DNA of 64,000 bases from Smittia aterrima (Eukaryota; Arthropoda; Insecta; Diptera; Chironomidae). The translations under genes were made by a program, and so were the position numbers. Under the pieces are notes generated by a model, which saw nothing but the letters and a program-made list of their open reading frames with translations, made no database searches and was not told the origin of the DNA. Of this stretch, positions 23,404-33,987 are shown in pieces (position 1 is the first letter of the stretch; every line of letters begins with the position of its first letter). The DNA lies in assembly GCA_033063855.1 (NCBI GenBank), contig CP093830.1, positions 7,006,854-7,070,853 on the forward strand. The letters are read 5' to 3'.

Positions 23404-23713
23404 ATGGGACGACGCAAGAGTAAGAGAAAGCCGCCACCAAGAAAACGAGCGATTCAGCCTTTAGATCAGATGTTTAACTGTCCCTTCTGCAATCACGAAA
23501 AGTCTTGCGAAGTTAAAATGTAAGTTTTATTTTGAAATCGCGCCTTTGTTTGTTTCTAAATTGAACTTTTTTGTTTGTAGGGATAAATCACGAAATTCTG
23601 CTTTGATAAGTTGCCGGGTTTGCTCTGAACGATTCCAAACAACAATCAACTTCTTGTCCGAGCCGGTTGACGTTTACAATGATTGGATTGACGCTTGTGA
23701 GACAACGAACTGA
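23404..23713 (+). CDS. Elof1: Transcription elongation factor 1 homolog (Elof1)
   Basis: Two exons, 23404-23519 and 23581-23713, encode 82 residues, matching the family length (83 in human). The basic N-terminal tail MGRRKSKRKPPPRKR is followed by a zinc ribbon with paired cysteines (FNCPFCNHEKSC and ISCRVCSERF) and the conserved end VDVYNDWIDACE. Elof1 binds elongating RNA polymerase II near the DNA entry tunnel and assists transcription-coupled repair. The exon join completes the Met codon (AT|G) at the boundary. It is tandem with RMC1 and convergent with the Mpv17-like gene, whose stop is only about 70 bp away. An AATAAA signal is near 23758. Confidence 0.97.
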
Positions 23714-23785
23714 ACATTGAACTAGCGACTTAAGAAAAAAATATTTCGGATTCTAAGTAAATAAAGATTTGATTTATTCAGCTAA

Positions 23786-24406
23786 CTAATCTTCACTAGG
23801 TTTCAATGCTTCATGTTGTGGTTCATGTTTGTTCTTCACGTAACAAAGGAAAACGTTGTAGAACATTGTAATCAAGTTGATGTAGAGGACTCGATATTTC
23901 AGAGGAACCCAGAAAAAGTTGATGAACTGTGTCGGAGGCCAGACGAGCCAGTCAGCAAGATAAATGGTCAAGAATGTTTTTCCCACAAGCTCGTTAGTGT
24001 CTTGTATTGATTTTCCAGCGAGAAATAGCGCAGTGTAGAAATAGTGGACTATGAATATTGGGCTGACTATCAGCTAAAAAGAAATTGTTTGTAATCAGCA
24101 ATCGAGCATGTCTTAAGAATTACAAACCTGATCTGATAGAATCTTCTTAAATACTGTTTTAGTAGCAGTGCCAGGCATTAACCTTTCCATCCACTCGTAG
24201 GTGTAATGATGTAAAGGACCTTGTGAAATACCTACAACTGTCAGTTGTTTTACCTTTTCCCAATCAGTTTTGTTGTCAATCTTCTGTGCTGCGATTTCAC
24301 CAACAAACATCAGCAACCCTGAGCTTACCGTGTTGGTTAAAAGAAGATATTTCCCAAAGAGGGTTGCCTCTGATCGCCGGAGGAAATTGAAAAATATTTT
24401 CCTCAT
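23786..24406 (-). CDS. Mpv17/PMP22 family protein, Mpv17-like 2 type
   Basis: Two exons, 24406-24128 and 24073-23786, give 188 residues with four hydrophobic helices. Family landmarks are LLLTNTVSSGLLMFVGEI, GISQGPLHHYTYEWMERLMPG, the DQ|LIVSPIF junction, and the signature ADWLVWPPTQFINFFWVPLKYRVLYIN. The set matches MPV17L2 better than Mpv17 itself. MPV17L2 is an inner mitochondrial membrane protein needed for mitoribosome large-subunit assembly. Its start codon lies only 110 bp from that of the divergent mitochondrial formyltransferase gene, which fits coordinated mitochondrial translation. Assignment within the family is by motif feel, without alignment. Confidence 0.9.
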
Positions 24407-24516
24407 TTTCTTTTTTGTGTGTCAATTATCTAGTCGAACACCAGATGTCGCTCAATGTTTATTTACAAATTGAAATTAAATGAACTTCATCGAGAGTCAT
24501 GAAACTATAAGTAATC
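24407..24516. promoter_or_regulatory. Compact bidirectional promoter of Mpv17-like 2 and Mtfmt
   Basis: Only 110 bp separate the start codons of two divergent genes for mitochondrial proteins. The interval includes CACCAGATGTCGC at 24439-24451, an element repeated exactly in another promoter at 29514. No TATA box is seen. Confidence 0.65.
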
Positions 24517-25693
24517 ATGCTAATTAAAGCGAGTGTGCGACTCGCTGCTGTTAAGGTCAAGCATCTTTATCAAAGAGCTTTGTATTGCAATCGTTCTAGC
24601 TCAGATTTAAAAATTTTATATTTCGGCACAGACAATTTTTCTCTTCCTTCGTTGGTTCGATTGTAAGTAAAGAAAATATCAAAGAGACTTCAATATTAAC
24701 ACTTCCATTTTTAGATCGAAATCAGATTTCTCAAGACTTGAGGTTGTCACATCATTCAAAGCAAAGAATAATCCTGTGAAAAATTTTGCTGAGAGGAATT
24801 CGATTAAACTCCATGATTGGATTGATTTAAGTAGTGACAGCAACTTCCACATATGCAAAGAGTTCGATCTTGGTTTAGTGGTTTCGTTTGGTCATTTAAT
24901 ACCAGAGAGAATCATTAACAGCTTTAAAGGGTAAAATTATTTTATTTCTTTTGATGATGAACAGAAAATAAGAAATTTCTCTTTTAGTGGAATGCTCAAT
25001 GTACACGCCAGCTTACTGCCCAAGTATCGAGGAGCTTCTCCAATAATTTATGCAATTAAAAATGGAGAGAAAGAAACAGGAGTTTCAGTTATGCGAATAG
25101 AGCCGAAAAAGTTTGACATTGGAGAGGTTTATGCAACGAAATCTGTTCCGATCAGTGATGAAATGCTCATGCCAGAGCTACACGACATTCTTTCATCAGC
25201 AGGAGCCGAACTTCTAGTCGATTGTGTTACAAACTTTGATCGATATCCTCCGATCCCGCAAGATAATTCTAAAGCCACTTACGGTAAGAGTCGACTTTTT
25301 AATTCGAATTTCTTTTACCATTTTTTTTTATCCGTAGCCCCAAAAATTGATAAAGAATTTTACAAAGTGCGGTGGAGAGAAATGACAGCAGACAATGTAT
25401 TCAACTTATATAGATCGATTTATTCGTTTAAGAACATCATCACCTCGTTTAACGGAGAACCATTAAAGCTTATCGAGATTGCGAAATGTGATTTGCAAGA
25501 TGAAGATTTGATCGAACCCGGTCAACTCAAATTCTGCAAGAAATCCCGAAAACTTTTAGCCAAATGCTCTGACGACAAATTAATTGAGATAAGACAAGTC
25601 ATGCTTGGTAAAAAGAAAGCAATGTCAGCTGCAGACTTTAATAATGGATATTTGAAGAAGCTTAAAAGTACTGAACGTCGTTTCTGTGAATAA
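24517..25693 (+). CDS. Mtfmt: Mitochondrial methionyl-tRNA formyltransferase
   Basis: Four exons, 24517-24662, 24715-24930, 24988-25283 and 25338-25693, give 337 residues. An Arg/Lys-rich, acid-free leader (about residues 1-28) fits a mitochondrial targeting peptide. It is followed by LKILYFGTDNFSLPSL, VVSFGHLIP, the catalytic-loop segment GMLNVHASLLPKYRGASP, and TGVSVMRIEPKKFDIG, all standard for Fmt. The C-terminal domain (from about APKIDKEF) is the tRNA-binding fold. The enzyme formylates Met-tRNA for initiation of mitochondrial translation with 10-formyl-THF. The third intron (25284-25337) keeps an open frame, so an unspliced reading would wrongly insert 18 residues; splicing restores TYAPKI. 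The AATAAA signal at 25689-25694 overlaps the stop codon. Confidence 0.95.
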
Positions 25694-26129
25694 AGTTGAA
25701 ATTAGAATGAGAAAATCCTATTTTTGAAATTCCCTCGCTTTTTGAATTTTCTGGTTTGATGAAAACTTCAACCGCTTTCAAAGAAAACTTGTTTGCTTAA
25801 TTCAAGCGAATTTTAATCCTAGATTTGTAATTCTCTAAAGTGATGAACTGCACGAAATAATTTCATAATCTGTTGAAAGGAGAAAATCCATTTCAGTCCG
25901 AAACAACTTTTCAAGGTAACAAAACGCGATTTCAATTATTTTTTCAGTGTCGCAAAATAGTTTTTCTCTCGTGAAATGAATGAATTCTAATGAAGAAATG
26001 ACTTTTAATTCAGTGTTATCCTTGTGGCAACAGTGATTTCATCGGAATTACGTTCTAAGACGTCAAGTCTATTCTGAGAAATTAATTTTCCTTGGTTGTG
26101 CAAATTTTAAGAAAAACAGGACGAAAATA
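25694..26129. other. Intergenic region upstream of Sur-8
   Basis: AT-rich DNA of 436 bp with no open frame of note. A possible acceptor (AAAAACAG) sits 10 bp before the Sur-8 ATG, so an untranslated or extra N-terminal exon could exist here, but none could be identified. Confidence 0.5.
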
Positions 26130-28053
26130 ATGGATGCAAAGCAAGTAACTGTGAAGCTTGGCGCTGATACAAAGCAAACGAAGCCGACAAACACGAAAAA
26201 GAACAACAAAACTCAGCCGTCAGTCGATTTGAACAAGGAGTTCCAGCGAGCGAAGGAAGAAAATATCACAAGGTTGAATTTATCAAAGAATAATATCACA
26301 GTTGTCCCTCCCAACATCAAAGATCTTGGTCATCTCGTCGAGCTATATCTTTATGGAAATAAGATTGCAGTGCTGCCACCGGAAATTGGCTGTTTGATTC
26401 ATCTTCAGACACTCGCGCTAAATGAAAACCAGGTGAGTCACGATTTGTCTGCGGGAAGAATTTTCTTCTAAGATTCCTTTACTCTCAGCTCAACACTTTG
26501 CCGGATTCACTTCAAAATTTAACTAAACTGAGAGTTCTTGATCTTCGTCATAACAAACTTGGTGAGTTGATTGATTGAACAGGTTTGAACTTTTATTAAT
26601 TAATTTGTTTTTCTTTTCATAGGCGAGGACATTCCTGAATCAATTTATAAATTGCGAAACTTGACGACGCTTTATTTGCGCTTCAATCGAATCCGAAATG
26701 TGAGTGAAGAGATCAGACATTTGGAGAAGCTGACGATGCTGAGTCTTCGAGAAAACAAGATCAAAAGTCTACCGAGAGCGATAGGATGTCTCGTCAACTT
26801 GGACATTCTCGATATCAGTCACAATCACTTGGAGCATCTACCCGAGGAAATTGGATTGTGCAAGAATCTGAGCGCTCTCGACTTGCAACATAACGACTTG
26901 CTCGATATTCCAGACACAATTGGAAATCTCGTTAATCTGGCGCGACTGGGCTTGCGGTATAATCGTTTGACAGTCATTCCTCAGTCGTTGCAGAATTGTA
27001 TAAACATGGAAGAATTTAACATTGAAGGAAATTCTGTGTCGGAACTGCAGGGAATTCTCGCCAACCTCACTCTCTTGTCCAGCATTACACTTTCACGAAA
27101 CTCATTCACGTCCTTTCCCTCAGGAGGTAAATTTAATAATTTGGAAATCTGAATGTTGATTAACAATTTCTTCATCCAGGACCAGGAATCTTCGACTCTG
27201 GACTAACGAGTTTAAATCTGGAGCACAACCAAATTGATAAGATCCCTTACGGTATTTTGTCGCGAGCGAAAGCACTCACAAAACTAAACATGAAGGAGAA
27301 TTGTCTGGTGAGATCAACTTGAAAATTATTTCTCCGAAAACAAATTAAAATTAAATCATTCACGTGTAGACGCAATTGCCGCTAGACATTGGAAACTGGA
27401 CGAACATGGTTGAACTCAATCTAGGAACGAACTCAATTTCGAAACTCCCCGATGACATTCAGTGTCTTCAACAGCTCGAAATTTTAATCCTGTCAAATAA
27501 TCTTTTGAAGAAAATTCCGACGACGATTGGTAACTTGCGAAAGCTTCGAGTTTTGGATTTGGAAGAGAACCGTCTCGATGGAACGTAAGTGCTTCAAGAT
27601 TTTCTCAAAGATCTTTAAGTTATTATTTGAATTCTAGCATTCCTGCTGAGATTGGACTTCTACACGACTTGCAGCGATTAATTCTTCAATCGAATCAGAT
27701 AACGGCTCTGCCTCGAACAATTGGTCATCTATCAAACCTCACGTATTTATCTGTTGGCGAGAACAACTTGACTTTCATTCCCGAAGAGATTGCCAACTTG
27801 GAAAGCCTCGAAAGTCTTTACATCAACGATAATCCATTGATTAAGTTGCCGTTTGGACTTGCTTTGTGTCAAAACCTCGCAATCATGTCGATCGAGAATT
27901 GTCCATTGAATTCACTTCCTCCCGATGTCGTTGCTGGTGGTCCCTCTTTAATAATACAATATTTAAAACATGTAAGTTGATAAGATAATTTTTAATCATT
28001 AAGATTACTGATTGAACCTTTTGTTTTAGCATTCACCTTATAGACAGATGTGA
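26130..28053 (+). CDS. Sur-8: Leucine-rich repeat scaffold Sur-8/Shoc2
   Basis: Seven exons join in phase: 26130-26432, 26489-26561, 26623-27126, 27180-27307, 27370-27584, 27638-27971 and a tiny last exon 28030-28053, giving 526 residues. Nearly the whole protein is about 20 leucine-rich repeats. Diagnostic Shoc2 blocks include TTLYLRFNRI, LDLQHNDLLDIPDTIGNL, ARLGLRYNRL, SRAKALTKLNMKENCL, LILSNNLLKKIPTTIGNLRKL, ELALC-type FGLALCQNLAIMSIENCPL, and the end QYLKHHSPYRQM. Shoc2 binds PP1c and MRAS and removes the inhibitory phosphate from Raf to promote ERK signalling. The N-terminus before the repeats is short (about 45 residues) and I see no clear RVxF motif for PP1c. Human SHOC2 has 582 residues. 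Confidence 0.95.
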
Positions 28054-29602
28054 TTTACTAACAATGCGATTATAAGCGAGAAAAATACTTTTTACAAAGC
28101 CCGTCAACAACAGCAGCAGGTAACATCGTGTTTAAACTCTCGTCCACTCTGTCAGAGCAAGTCGTTCAACGATTTTCAGGAGTTGAGCAGCTATCAAAAC
28201 TATTTTCGATTTGAGATTAAGTGCGGAAGCGCTTCCTTTATTTATGAAAAGAGCAAGAGTCGAGCGTTTGGCAAGTGACTATCGCTCTTCGCATAGTTTT
28301 TCATAAATGTTTACAAAGCTGTCGTACGAAGCAAAATATTGGACTTTTCATATAAGATGATGAGGTTGAGGTTGAAGACGCTCTATGAGAAACTCAAATC
28401 AAAAGCATTCAGTCATCTTTGGCTTTAATGACACGAGATAAGCGAAAATGAAAGCATTTTAAAAGAAGAAATGATATTTAAAGAAAACTATATAGCTGTT
28501 GTTGCTTGAAATACTTTTTGGCATAAAAAGTTATCGTGAAAAGAAAACCCAAAAGAAAACTTTGCACAGCATCAAGTTTAATTGGTCAAGGTCCTTTGTC
28601 TTTTGATTGATTGTTGATGACAAAGTACATGAGACTCAACGTGTTTCGTGTGACAAACTAAGGACTTTCAATGTGTTTAAATAATTGTAGAATGCATCAA
28701 CCATAAGCTAATTGTTTGTTCGATCAGAAAATGAGTTGCCTCATTCTCTAATCGAATCATTGGTCAGCTAATCTAACGAGAAAATATCAATTGATGTTTT
28801 TCACTGAAAACAAAACAAAAAATATTAAAGTAAAAGATGTTAATGAGAGATTTGCGCTATAATTTTACTTGCATTGGTCTGTTGTTATCATTAAACTAAG
28901 AAAAGAGTTTTCTTGGTATTTTGTTTGCCATATATTACGAACATGACAACGATTCTGTTTTGATTCTTTAATGACAATCGATTTTATACGCTTTAGACGA
29001 ACCCTTCTTTTTTGAAAAGTATTTGTGATATTTTTTCCAATTCTACTCAGTCCCACAAAGTCCTTTGGTTTTAAACTTTATTTATAGAACATCGAAAACG
29101 AGATATTTATCTAATTTATGTATTTCCTTTCCTGCTCAAAGCCAGCGATTCAAATTAAATAAGAAAAGAAATAATGAGAACAATTATTACGAACATCCAT
29201 AAATTATCAAAGTTTATGTAAAAAATAAATTCAAAATACAATTTGTATAAAAAACAAAAGATGAAGAAATAAATTAAATGTTATTCAATGTAATTGGTTC
29301 TTGAGTTTTATTGAGAAAAACAATATTTGCAGAAAATTTAGATCATCGGTTTGACTGTCAATCGATCAAGGAAGCAACTTCACCAGTTATCAAGAACGTG
29401 CAATTAAGAGATCCCGAAAAATTGATAACGAGAAGATTTAAATTTGTGCTCTCAAATTGTGTTCAGCAGTCGCGGATTTTCTTGATTCACCCCCGCGAAT
29501 TGAAATTGAAGTCCACCAGATGTCGCAATTTTGTTGAAAAAGAAAACAAAGCAAAACGAATTTCATTTTGTGATAGAAAACCTGCTGAATAAGAGTGATA
29601 AA
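28054..29602. other. Intergenic region after Sur-8
   Basis: About 1.5 kb of AT-rich sequence, presumably the Sur-8 3'UTR followed by spacer. Small frames (28865-29056 - and 29311-29592 +) have no recognisable features. The last 100 bp form the promoter and leader of the next gene and carry CACCAGATGTCGC at 29514-29526. Confidence 0.5.
29514..29526 (+). promoter_or_regulatory. Second copy of the CACCAGATGTCGC promoter element
   Basis: This copy is identical over 13 bases to 24439-24451. Both copies are in the same orientation and lie 60-80 bp upstream of a plus-strand start codon (77 bp here, 66 bp at Mtfmt). It resembles the CTCF-type core (CCACCAGRKGGCRC) with one G-to-T change. The function is inferred. 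Confidence 0.45.
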
Positions 29603-30383
29603 ATGCGCCGATTAAAGATTACCATGGTAATGTTGTTGATTTCGCTGATAACGACGTTAGCTATCGAAGTCAAGTCTGAAACAATTGAAGTTAAGAAATG
29701 TAAGTTTAATTTTCTTTTAATTGCGTTTCTGGAAAATTAATTTTCTTTATTTACATTTTTCAAACATAGTTGAGCCCTGTAACCCGACTACTGCGACAGA
29801 CGTCGTGACTAACTGTCCGAAAAACGCGAGATGCGTTGAGAATGGAACGGTCGATGGAAAGGCTCAAGGCTTCTGTGTTTGCGGCCCGTCCTTCGAAGTC
29901 AATCAGAATTTTATTGACAAGAAGTCTGAGTACTGCATCGAGAAGAAGATTGAAGTTCAAACTAACGAGACGATAACAGCGCCAACAACTTTGGCTCCTG
30001 CGGTCTCATCTTCAACTTCAACTCCGACTGTAACAACAACTACGACAACAACAGTTAAGCCCGAAGCCAAAACCACTGCAAAAGCTGAAGTTACTACATC
30101 AACAACAACTTTGAAACCTGAAGTTGTAACAACAACGAAATCTGAGACCACCGAGCAGCCTGAAGATAAGAATGCAGTTAAAGTCGCTCCTGCGCCACAT
30201 CACATCGTCGGAGGAATTTTATTGCCAATCTTCATCGTTTTAGCGTTCATTGGAACAGTCTTCGCAGTTAGGAAATACGATTTAATTGAACGAGCTCACG
30301 GTTTTATTCGCCATCGTCATCAAGAAACTCGATATAACGGTTTAATGGAAAATGATTTTGATGACGATCCTTTGTTGATTTAA
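29603..30383 (+). CDS. Mucin-like type I membrane protein with Cys-rich ectodomain and sorting signals
   Basis: Two exons, 29603-29699 and 29770-30383, encode 236 residues. In order there are: a signal peptide (MRRLKITMVMLLISLITTLA); a Cys-rich module of about 60 residues (EPCNPTT, NCPKNARCVENG, GFCVCGPSF and YCIEK, EGF/tumour-antigen-like); a Thr/Ser/Pro-rich stalk of about 80 residues likely to be O-glycosylated; one membrane helix (GGILLPIFIVLAFIGTVFAV); and a short cytosolic tail. The tail holds YNGL, a YxxPhi motif, and ends DDDPLLI, an acidic dileucine motif. Both are AP-complex sorting signals, so an endosomal or lysosomal location is inferred. I do not recognise a named orthologue. 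A polyadenylation signal follows the stop within five bases. Confidence 0.88.
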
Positions 30384-31518
30384 AGAATAAAAATCGCAAG
30401 TGATCAACATGTTTTACGTTCCTACTGGAATAACCCAAAGAATTGCCTTGCAAGCAAACAAATTATTAATTCAAACAACAACCACCTTACGCTTTTTCAT
30501 CGTTGGATTATATTTTCCCTTTGTTGATTACAACTTGAGGTCATTGTCTGTTTTATTGTGATGCATTTTATCTTTTCGTTATTAATTTAGCCCAAAAACC
30601 AAATGAAAAACTATAATGAAATGTGTGCTATTTCTGTAAGAACTTTGTGAAAATCGATAATAAAAATTTGAATTAAACTCAACGCGCTCGTCAAGTAATT
30701 TACTTTTAAAGGTCTTATCGGAATAATCCGCGCATACGAACACAAACATAAATTTTACATATGAAGAAGTGGCTCGAGGAATGAGCTGACCATGCAGCAA
30801 GGTCAGTAAAATAGCCGTTGCACATTAGTTCGTGTTATCGCTCATGCAATTTCGACATAAAACTTATCTAGAACAACGAAGGATCATTTTGAGATTTCGG
30901 GGAATCTACCGTCGCATAAAAATGACCGTCAAAGATGTAAAACGTAAATTTTTATTTACTTTGAACTTGAATCATTCAAACGGTAGAACTCTGAATAAAT
31001 TTAATTATGCGCGGATTTTTCACGAATAAAAATCAATTTGTTTTGGAATTTTTCTGCAGTCTCTTTTAATAGAATTGTAATTACAAAGTTACTAAATAAT
31101 CTTTCTAGGAAGCATCTAAAATCATCTAACTTTGTATTTAAAAGTTCTTCTTGATCTTTTATGATCGGGTCACACTTATATTTAAACCGTGTGGCGATAC
31201 CGCCAATCGAGAACATTTCCCCGGTGGTGAAACATATTCTTTTGTTGCTTCGGATCAAGTTATTTCTTATTGTTTCGTTTCTCTGGTAACCTTCATGCAA
31301 TCGTGAATCATCCAAGCAGTAATTTAGAATCTCTTTTAGTTTTTTTTATTTAATTTCTAGTGCCTTAACTGAGTTTTGATCAATGAAATTAATTTATTAA
31401 ACATATTTTACTTCTGATTTCATCGAAAAGAATGTTAAAGTTGCGAACTTGCGTGAGAATTAATTGAAAACAGGTTTCCGCCCAAGAAGAAACAATAGAA
31501 ACTAGTTCAAGAAGTAAA
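30384..31518. other. Intergenic region upstream of Wsck
   Basis: About 1.1 kb, AT-rich. A minus-strand frame of 104 residues at 31001-31315 begins with ATG but shows no domain, signal or splice extension and is not called. The leader and promoter of Wsck are expected in the last few hundred bases. Confidence 0.45.
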
Positions 31519-33817
31519 ATGCTGAGACTTCTGTTCTTTCTCGCTCTTATCGCTTTAATCAACGCTGGCGATAAAGGAGAACCAGTTGGTTGTTTCAAGA
31601 GATCGACACACGATGAGGCGAAAGGGTTGAACATTGTTAAAAACTGCTTTGATTATTGCGCGAATCAATTTTACAGGTGAATACACAGAACATCAATTAA
31701 ATGACTTCCTGCTTTAGTTCAATGCATTTTGTCGTTTTAGATATTCCGTCATTTTCGAAGAGAAATGCAGTTGCGAGAATATTTTAAAGGAAAACATCGA
31801 CGAAGCGATCAAGTGCACGAGAAAGTGTCAGAACGGAGATGAGCAAGTTGATTGCGGTGGAGATGAGACCGAGAATGTCTACGAAAGTGGAAGCAACGTT
31901 CCAGGTCCAGTTCAGAATCTTAAAATCAAGGAGATGACTGAAGACAAAATAACGATTATGTTTGATCCTCCTTTGAGAAATACAACTGAGCTGACCGGCT
32001 ACGAAGTAAACGCGATGGTCTCTGAGTCGATGGTCTTCACGAAAAGTCCTTGGGTCATGCGAAATCACACTTGGAAGTTTCCAAAATCTAAAACAACAAT
32101 TGAATTGACGAATCTTCCTCCTTCAACGAAATATCGAATTTCGATAGTACCAAAAAATTCAGAATTGTCAGGAGGTGAGATGATTATTGAAGCTTCCACG
32201 AAACTAGCGAAGCCTGATCCAATGCCAGACACTCCAAAGATTATTGAAAGTCAATCTCCCGATGGACATCTAAAGATTGAAATTAAACGAGCGATTAACA
32301 ACAACGGCCCGATCACGAAATATCTCGTCGTCGTTAATTTCGTTGACAACGAGTTGCTACATGACTTCGACGAAAGTCTTCTTACAAGTTATCAAAAAGC
32401 TCAAGAAGATGGACTCAACTATTACATCACTGGCGAAATCGATCCATTCACCGAGGACAAGAAGATTTTCGTTGTTGGCGATGGACGAAGAATCGGGCAA
32501 TATTACAACGCGCCACTTCCAAAAAGACATCTTCACATTCTAATTGGAGTTTTCAGTCGATTTAACGACGAAGAGAGAATGACATTCTCGAATAGTTCAC
32601 ACGATGAAGCTCATGAAACGATCAACGTCATTCAAGCTCCGATTGATGATTCAACAAGTGACATCCTCATCATCATTCTTACTTCTGCTTGCATTCTCTG
32701 TGGTCTCGTGCTACTCGGAAGTGTTCTCTTCTACGGTTACATTCGAATGATGAGAGTCAATCCGAGAATCAGCAGATTCGAACGCCACGAAATGTCATTG
32801 CAGGGACCGATCCTTGAAGTTGATAACAACGGATTCATTGCTGATGTCAGTGGAATCAATTTCAAAGAAAAACTTCAGGAAGTTTTATTGGGATTAGACG
32901 ACGACCAGAAAATTGTTCGAAAAAATCTTTCTCTCGACATCGACAATATCTTAGGAATCGGATCGTTTGGTGACGTTATTCGAGGACAGATGAATGGAAG
33001 CATGACAAGTCAAGTGCACGTTGTATCCGCTGACGATATGGATCCACCAGTTCAAATGAAGTTCATTCGAGATCTCAATAATCTTTCTCAGTTTGGTTTC
33101 CATAAAAACATGCTCAGCTTCATGGGAATTTGTCAAACTCACGATTGGTTCTTTGTGGTTTTTGAAGACACTCCAGCTACGCTCAAGCAATTCCTGTTAA
33201 CACAGAGAGACGATCAAAATCTTGCGAGCAGACGATTAACGAACTTCAGTGAAGATCAAGCATTGCGATTCATGTTTGAACTTTCTGAGACGATGGAGTA
33301 TTTGCAATACAACAAGATCGTTCTTAAGAATCTCAACTCGCACAACGTGAGAGTCAAGCGACAGAATTCTGCATACACAATTAAGCTTTCGATATTCGGA
33401 CCAACACTTTACAACATCGGCGAAGACGGATCAAAGAATTTGATTGACGAAGATCGCTGGCAAGCTCCTGAAGTCCTTCGATTCCAAAAATTCTCGCATA
33501 ACAGTGATGTTTACAGTTTAGCTTTGATTTTGTGGGAAGTCTGCTGCGTTGGTGCTACGATTTATGGCTCGATAGCGACCAGCGATCTTCTCGCGAGAAT
33601 CAAGAAAGGAATTCGACCCGAGAAGTTTCCTTTTATATCCGAAGATCTTTACCAGTTGTTCTTGAATTGCTGGGAACTAGAGCCAGCGGAGAGATGTGAC
33701 TTTAGTGATCTTGTTGGACAAATGAAGCATCTTCAGTTGTCACCGCAGTATTATCTAAATTATAGTCTCGATGGGCCCCTTCCGTACTATTTGCCATTGC
33801 TCGAAATGAAGAATTGA
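31519..33817 (+). CDS. Wsck: Wsck: WSC/FN3 receptor tyrosine kinase-like pseudokinase
   Basis: Two exons, 31519-31676 and 31741-33817, encode 744 residues. Order: signal peptide (MLRLLFFLALIALINA); WSC-type Cys-rich domain (about residues 20-90, from VGCFKRS through CSCENIL to KCTRKCQ); fibronectin III region from about 103 to 213 (VPGPVQNL onward), with a further FN3-like stretch; membrane helix at about 363-390; and a kinase-like domain from about 450. The glycine loop GIGSFGDV is intact. However, no beta-3 lysine is seen (VHVVSADD), the HRD site reads LKNLNSHN, and DFG reads IFG, so catalysis is unlikely. QAPEVL (APE) and SDVYSLALILWE remain. This WSC-FN3-kinase order is that of Drosophila Wsck. 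Its ligand and role are poorly known. It is convergent with the POLR1G-like gene, 170 bp away. Confidence 0.92.
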
Positions 33818-33987
33818 AGAATCTCTAGAATTACTTTCTGATAATTGACATATTTAAGTGCTCTTAATCACACGACTAACTTAAACGCAACACATTCCGT
33901 CCAAATGCTGTTTTAATTAATTTTAATGTATTTTATATCCAAAAAGTTGTTTCTGAAATAAAACAAGAATTTTCACATAATTTCTGG

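Noticed and set aside
25284..25337. Open frame running through the third intron of the formyltransferase gene
   Set aside because: Consensus donor and acceptor are present, and splicing restores the conserved TYAPKI junction, so this is an intron rather than an insertion.
31001..31315. 104-codon minus-strand frame upstream of Wsck
   Set aside because: It starts with ATG but has no recognisable features. It lies in AT-rich intergenic DNA where such lengths occur by chance.
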